DNA of 41,894 nt from Psychromonas arctica DSM 14288 (GTDB lineage: Bacteria; Pseudomonadota; Gammaproteobacteria; Enterobacterales; Psychromonadaceae). Under the pieces are notes generated by a model. The model worked only from the letters and a program-made list of their open reading frames with translations. It did no database searches and was not told the DNA's origin. The stretch lies in NCBI RefSeq assembly GCF_000482725.1, contig NZ_AXWP01000051.1, forward strand, positions 10,884 through 52,777, in the 5' to 3' direction. Numbering within the stretch: position 1 is the stretch's first letter; each line of letters begins with the position of its first letter. The translations under genes were made by a program, and so were the position numbers. Positions 37,855 to 41,894 of the stretch are shown piece by piece.

Positions 37855-40800
37855 TGTGGCTATCAGATGTGTCGGTAAAACGGCCGGTAATGGCAATAGT
37901 ATTAAGCTTATTGCTGTGTGTATTTGGTGCAGTTTCTTTTAATAAGCTATCTGTTCGTGAAATGCCGGATATAGAAAGCCCGGTTGTATCAGTCATGACT
38001 CGTTATGAAGGAGCAAGTGCAACCATCATGGAGAGTCAGGTTACTGCTGTTATTGAAGATCAAATCACAGGTATTAGCGGTATTGATGACATTGAGTCAG
38101 TCACTCGAAATGGTATGTCACGTATCACGGTGACATTTGATTTAGGTTGGGACTTAACCGAAGGCGTTAGCGATATTCGTGATGCAGTAGCTAAAGCAGA
38201 ACGTAGTTTACCCGATGAAGCCGATGAGCCTATTGTTTCTAAAAACAACGGTTCAGGTGAGCCTTCCCTTTATATTAATCTCAACTCGACAACCATGGAT
38301 AGGACTCAGCTTACCGATTATGCAGATCGTATTTTGGTAGATCGATTTAGTTTGATCAGCGGTGTGAGTTCAGTGGATTTATCGGGTGGCTTGTACAAGG
38401 TCATGTATGTGAAGTTATATCCAGACATGATGGCTGGCCGGTCTGTGACCACAAGTGATATTGTTAATGCATTACAAACTGAAAATGTTGAAAACCCAGG
38501 AGGTGAAGTACGTAATGACACCACGGTAATGTCAGTTAGAACAGCGCGCTTATATGCTGAACCTCAAGACTTTGATTATCTAGTGGTACGTACTGCCAAT
38601 GATGGGACTCCTATTTATCTAAAAGATGTCGCAAAAGTTTATGTGGGGGCTGAAAATGAAAACTCTGCATTCAAAAGTAATGGAGTGGTTAATTTAAGCT
38701 TAGGCATAGTTGCACAATCCGATGCTAATCCATTACAAGTTGCTGCTGCTGTACGCAAAGAAGTAGATAATATTCAACAGTTTTTACCTGAAAATACGAC
38801 TCTGCTAGTAGATTATGATTCAACTGTTTTTATCGAGCGTTCTATTGAAGAAGTTTATAACACCTTAATGATCACCGGTGGACTGGTGATATTGGTCTTG
38901 TATATTTTTATTGGTCAAGCAAGGGCGACCATCATCCCTGCCATTACTGTACCGGTTTCGTTAATTTCCGCTTTTATTGCTGCCTATTATTTTGGATTTT
39001 CTATCAATTTAATTACCTTAATGGCGCTAATTTTATCGATAGGGCTGGTGGTTGATGATGCGATAGTGGTGGTTGAAAACATTTTCCACCACCTTGAGCA
39101 GGGGGAAAAACCATTGATGGCTGCCTATAAGGGAGCTAGAGAAGTTGGTTTTGCGGTTATCGCAACGACTATGGTGTTAGTGATGGTATTTTTACCCATT
39201 TCTTTTATGGACGGCATGGTGGGACTTTTATTTACTGAGTTTTCAGTTTTACTCGCCATGGCAGTAATTTTTTCATCTTTTATCGCTTTAACATTAACGC
39301 CTGTATTAGCGAGTAAAATGTTAAAGGAACATCAACAACAAAATAGATTCAACCGCTGGGTGGATAAACAATTTTCTCGACTAGAAAGTGTTTATCGTGG
39401 TGGTTTAGTGTATGCAATGAAATTACGTTTAGCAGCTCCTTTAATTATTTTAGCTTGTATCGCGGGGAGTTATTCTTTAATGCAACAAATCCCTTCACAA
39501 CTAGCACCTAAAGAAGATAGAGGGGTGATCTTTGCTTTTGTGAAAGGAGCCGAAGGTACTAGTTTTAACCGCATGTCAGCTAATATGGATCTAGTACAAG
39601 CACGTCTGATGCCATTACTTGGCCAAGGTGTGATTAAGTCTTTTAGTACACAAGCGCCAGCATTTGGTGGTAACGCAGGTGATCAAACCGGTTTCGTTAT
39701 TATGATTTTAGAAGATTGGAATGAGCGAAGTGTAACGGCTAATCAAGCCCTTGGTTTGGTTAATAAAGCATTAAAAAACTTACCTGATATTAAAGTGCGT
39801 CCATTACTCCCAGGTTTCAGAGGGGGATCTGGTGACCAAGTTGAGTTTGTACTTGGAGGCTCCGATTACCCTGAGCTAGCCAAATATGCAGAACTATTAA
39901 GACAACATGCTGAAGCGGATGGCATACTCATCAATGGCGATTTAGATTACTCAGAAAAAACACCTGAATTAGTGGTGACCTTAGACAAACAAAGAGCGGC
40001 GGAATTAGGTGTCAGTTTGGATGAGCTTTCACAAACCTTAGAAGTGATGCTCGGAGGTCGTAGTGAAACCACTTATATCGACCGTGGTGAAGAGTATGAT
40101 GTTTATTTACGCGGTGATGAAAATAGCTTCAATAATGTCAGTGATTTGAGTCAGATTTATATGCGCACAAATCGCGGTGAATTGATCACTTTAGATACTA
40201 TTGCTGATATCGAAGAGGTGGCTTCCGCCAACCGTTTGTCTCATTACAATAAACAAAAATCAATTACCTTAGGGGGCAGTGCGGCGGAAGGGAAATCTTT
40301 GGGGCAAGTATTAGATTACCTCGACGCAAAAGCAATAGAGTTGCTGCCAAGTGATATTTCAGTATCGTATAATGGTGAGTCAAAAGAATACAAAGAAAAC
40401 CGCAGTAGCGTGTTGATTGTATTTGCACTTGCTCTATTGGTCGCCTATTTAGTGCTAGCAGCTCAATTTGAAAGTTTTATCAATCCCTTAGTGGTAATAT
40501 TAACGGTGCCGATGGGGGTATTGGGGGGCTTTATTGGTATGGTTGTCATGAGTCAGGGATTAAATATCTACAGTCAAATTGGTATGATCATGCTAATTGG
40601 TATGGTAACAAAAAATGGTATTTTGATTGTTGAGTTCGCTAACCAATTACGTGATAGAGGTGCAACGCTAGACGTTGCTATCATTGATGCCTCTGCACGT
40701 CGTTTACGTCCTATTTTAATGACTGCATTCACTACGCTGGCGGGTTCTATTCCACTTGTTATATCTTCTGGTGCAGGCTCCGAGAGTCGAATTGCGGTGG

Positions 40801-40970
40801 GGACGGTGGTATTTTTTGGAATGGCATTTGCTACCTTGGTGACCTTGTTTGTTATTCCTGCTATGTACCGCTTAATCTCCGGTAATACACATTCACCGGG
40901 CTACGTAGAAAAACAACTTAATGAAGAACTAAGATTGAATGCAATTAAAACAATTGAGGGCGGAAATTAA
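37854..40970 (+). CDS. RND multidrug efflux permease (AcrB/HAE1 family)
   Basis: A 1038-residue inner membrane pump driven by the proton gradient. It has twelve transmembrane segments in two repeats, each with a large periplasmic loop. The proton relay aspartates are in ILSIGLVVDDAIVVVENIFHHLE, and MIGMVTKNGILIVEFANQLRD is the matching motif in the second half. The N-terminus MWLSDVSVKRPVMAIVLSLLL is typical. It pairs with the adaptor gene. No outer-membrane TolC-like gene and no TetR-type repressor is in the window, so it presumably uses a channel encoded elsewhere. Drug specificity cannot be told. Confidence 0.93.
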   Translation: MWLSDVSVKRPVMAIVLSLLLCVFGAVSFNKLSVREMPDIESPVVSVMTRYEGASATIMESQVTAVIEDQITGISGIDDIESVTRNGMSRITVTFDLGWDLTEGVSDIRDAVAKAERSLPDEADEPIVSKNNGSGEPSLYINLNSTTMDRTQLTDYADRILVDRFSLISGVSSVDLSGGLYKVMYVKLYPDMMAGRSVTTSDIVNALQTENVENPGGEVRNDTTVMSVRTARLYAEPQDFDYLVVRTANDGTPIYLKDVAKVYVGAENENSAFKSNGVVNLSLGIVAQSDANPLQVAAAVRKEVDNIQQFLPENTTLLVDYDSTVFIERSIEEVYNTLMITGGLVILVLYIFIGQARATIIPAITVPVSLISAFIAAYYFGFSINLITLMALILSIGLVVDDAIVVVENIFHHLEQGEKPLMAAYKGAREVGFAVIATTMVLVMVFLPISFMDGMVGLLFTEFSVLLAMAVIFSSFIALTLTPVLASKMLKEHQQQNRFNRWVDKQFSRLESVYRGGLVYAMKLRLAAPLIILACIAGSYSLMQQIPSQLAPKEDRGVIFAFVKGAEGTSFNRMSANMDLVQARLMPLLGQGVIKSFSTQAPAFGGNAGDQTGFVIMILEDWNERSVTANQALGLVNKALKNLPDIKVRPLLPGFRGGSGDQVEFVLGGSDYPELAKYAELLRQHAEADGILINGDLDYSEKTPELVVTLDKQRAAELGVSLDELSQTLEVMLGGRSETTYIDRGEEYDVYLRGDENSFNNVSDLSQIYMRTNRGELITLDTIADIEEVASANRLSHYNKQKSITLGGSAAEGKSLGQVLDYLDAKAIELLPSDISVSYNGESKEYKENRSSVLIVFALALLVAYLVLAAQFESFINPLVVILTVPMGVLGGFIGMVVMSQGLNIYSQIGMIMLIGMVTKNGILIVEFANQLRDRGATLDVAIIDASARRLRPILMTAFTTLAGSIPLVISSGAGSESRIAVGTVVFFGMAFATLVTLFVIPAMYRLISGNTHSPGYVEKQLNEELRLNAIKTIEGGN

Positions 40971-41130
40971 ACGTATTATTTCGACTCTCTATTAAGTTAA
41001 ACGCTTGATGTAATGTCTGGATTGAATGCATATTATTTAAAAAATAAGAAATCAAAACTTAAGTTAGCAAATGAAAAGCATTGCCAATACAGCTTTTTAA
41101 AATTCATCATTAAGCCGAACTCAGGTTAGA
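40971..41130. other. Short gap between RND operon and insertion sequences
   Basis: AT-rich, without an ORF or a recognisable terminator after the pump gene. It runs up to the TA at 41131-41132, where the IS630-type end begins. Confidence 0.5.
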
Positions 41131-41266
41131 TAATACCATTCCGCATAATTAGTTGGTCAGACTCATCCAATCTCTAGTACACATTTTTATGACTCTTTGA
41201 CTATCACTAACAAAGTCATTCCACGCATCACAAACAGCATCTACAATTGATTCATAGCCATTAAAA
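41131..41266 (-). pseudogene. IS630 family transposase, 3' end, interrupted by IS66
   Basis: Minus-strand translation from 41266 reads FNGYESIVDAVCDAWNDFVS, then a block ending TRDWMSLTN, with a stop at 41151-41149. This matches the C-terminal end of IS630-family transposases (AWNxLxD...RDW). Beyond the stop the sequence GCGGAATGGTATTA runs to a TA at 41131, resembling an IS630 terminal repeat and its TA target. The upstream part of the gene is cut off exactly where the IS66-like end begins at 41267. It cannot be active as it stands. Confidence 0.75.
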
Positions 41267-41348
41267 GTAAGCGTCTAGCGAAGCACACCTAGTATCGATT
41301 TTCTGATTGTTTAAAAATATCTGCTCAATAATAAATTCGGAGCAGATA

Positions 41349-41690
41349 ATGGAAACTTACAGAACAAGCGCACAGTGGCAACAACTCTTTCAACAACGTA
41401 GCCATTTCAGTGGTACTAATGTTGAATTCTGCCAACACCATAATGTCTCTATTACCACTTACTATAAACAGCGTACTTTATTGACAGAGGGCTTGCCTAA
41501 AACATCTTTACCAACACAAACACCAAGCCCCACTGCATCACGCTTTGTCCAGGTAAAACAAACCACTGAAATCAGCGCTCAAACTCATCAAAACAACATA
41601 CAGTTTGATACGCGTACAGGTCAACTTAACCTGCCAGTCGATTTAGCAACAGCCGACATCGTAGCCATCATTAAAGGGGTAGCAGTATGA
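41349..41690 (+). CDS. tnpA: IS66 family accessory protein TnpA
   Basis: A 113-residue basic/helix-turn-helix protein. The N-terminus ETYRTSAQWQQLFQQRSHFSGTNVEFCQHHNVSITTYYKQR is the usual recognition module of IS66 Orf1, followed by a proline/threonine-rich linker and a short C-terminal domain. It starts at ATG 41349 with GGAG upstream; an earlier in-frame start at 41307 lies within the untranslated end. Its stop overlaps the next start (ATGA). Confidence 0.88.
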   Translation: METYRTSAQWQQLFQQRSHFSGTNVEFCQHHNVSITTYYKQRTLLTEGLPKTSLPTQTPSPTASRFVQVKQTTEISAQTHQNNIQFDTRTGQLNLPVDLATADIVAIIKGVAV

Positions 41691-41894
41691 GGATGTTTGT
41701 CGATGTGCCCACCGTTTATTTATGTGCCGATGCCGTCGATTTTCGTAAATCGATTAATGGCTTAGCGGCCTTGGTGGAAGCTGAGCTTGAATTACCTGTG
41801 CTCAGTGGGGCACTATTTGTGTTTTGTAATAAAGGCCGTGACAAACTCAAACTACTTTATTGGGATAATACCGGCTTTGCACTCTGGTATAAGC
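41687..41894 (+). CDS. tnpB: IS66 family accessory protein TnpB (partial)
   Basis: The frame begins at ATG 41687, overlapping the tnpA stop, and is open to the window edge (69 codons). VYLCADAVDFRKSINGLAAL and LFVFCNKGRDKLKLLYWDNTGFALWYK are hallmark blocks of IS66 TnpB (Orf2), normally about 115 residues long. The remainder is outside the window. Confidence 0.93.
   Translation, partial: MRMFVDVPTVYLCADAVDFRKSINGLAALVEAELELPVLSGALFVFCNKGRDKLKLLYWDNTGFALWYK

Larger units (their letters stand above)
41267..41894 (+). mobile_element. IS66 family insertion sequence, left end (partial)
   Basis: The probable left terminal repeat starts GTAAGCGTCTAGCGAAGCA at 41267, in the style of IS66-family ends. 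It is followed by the tnpA and tnpB accessory genes in the standard order. The tnpC transposase and the right end lie beyond the window. The eight bases before the end (41259-41266) would be one copy of the 8-bp target duplication expected of this family. Confidence 0.85.

Overview
The window is AT-rich chromosomal DNA from a gammaproteobacterium. The mnmA-hflD-purB order, htpG next to adk, roxA (ycfD), glmM, the dadA-alr pair and the low-GC codon use suggest an Alteromonadales-type marine genus such as Psychromonas, Moritella or Colwellia. The genus is my inference, because there is no rRNA or other decisive marker here.

Layout: (1) 1-1470 has the tail of an upstream gene and a J-domain-like protein. 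(2) 1825-4175, minus strand, is a D-alanine module with dadA then alr. (3) 4444-9720, minus strand, is a cobalamin uptake locus: a consensus sigma70 promoter, a cobalamin riboswitch, a BtuB-type TonB receptor, then binding protein, permease and ATPase (btuF, btuC, btuD), closed by a terminator. (4) 10111-12870 is an accessory patch: a DapA-superfamily lyase and an Ldh2-family reductase resembling hydroxyproline/cyclic-imine catabolic enzymes, then a truncated TRAP permease fragment abutting a dead IS200/IS605 transposase. (5) 13088-17047 holds ugd, glmM and a wecA-like gene, which supply sugar precursors and lipid carriers for cell-wall and surface glycans. (6) 17236-20664 has htpG behind a sigma32-type promoter, adk, and an NlpC/P60 lipoprotein. 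(7) 20665-21354 is a hairpin-dense repeat region with two nearly identical 137-bp copies. (8) 21355-25084 has a flavin-reductase-like protein, glyoxalase I, the ribosomal oxygenase RoxA and an EamA transporter. (9) 25567-27150 is a CHASE4-GGDEF diguanylate cyclase followed by a MITE-like element. (10) 27510-30837, minus strand, is mnmA-hflD-purB. (11) 31171-36485 has an oddly organised chemoreceptor, a small unknown protein, a LysR regulator divergent from a nitroreductase, and an ABM-fold monooxygenase. (12) 36775-40970 is an RND efflux adaptor and pump pair. (13) 41131-41894 is the left end of an IS66 element inserted in the 3' part of an IS630-family transposase.

The main functional units are the riboswitch-controlled B12 system, the D-alanine pair, the glycan precursor cluster and the RND pump. 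I found no CRISPR array, phage or defence system. The best candidates for something undescribed are the duplicated hairpin element at 20756-21290, the terminator hairpin sitting directly in front of ugd, the leader mini-ORF before the diguanylate cyclase, and the chemoreceptor whose sensor lacks an N-terminal membrane anchor.
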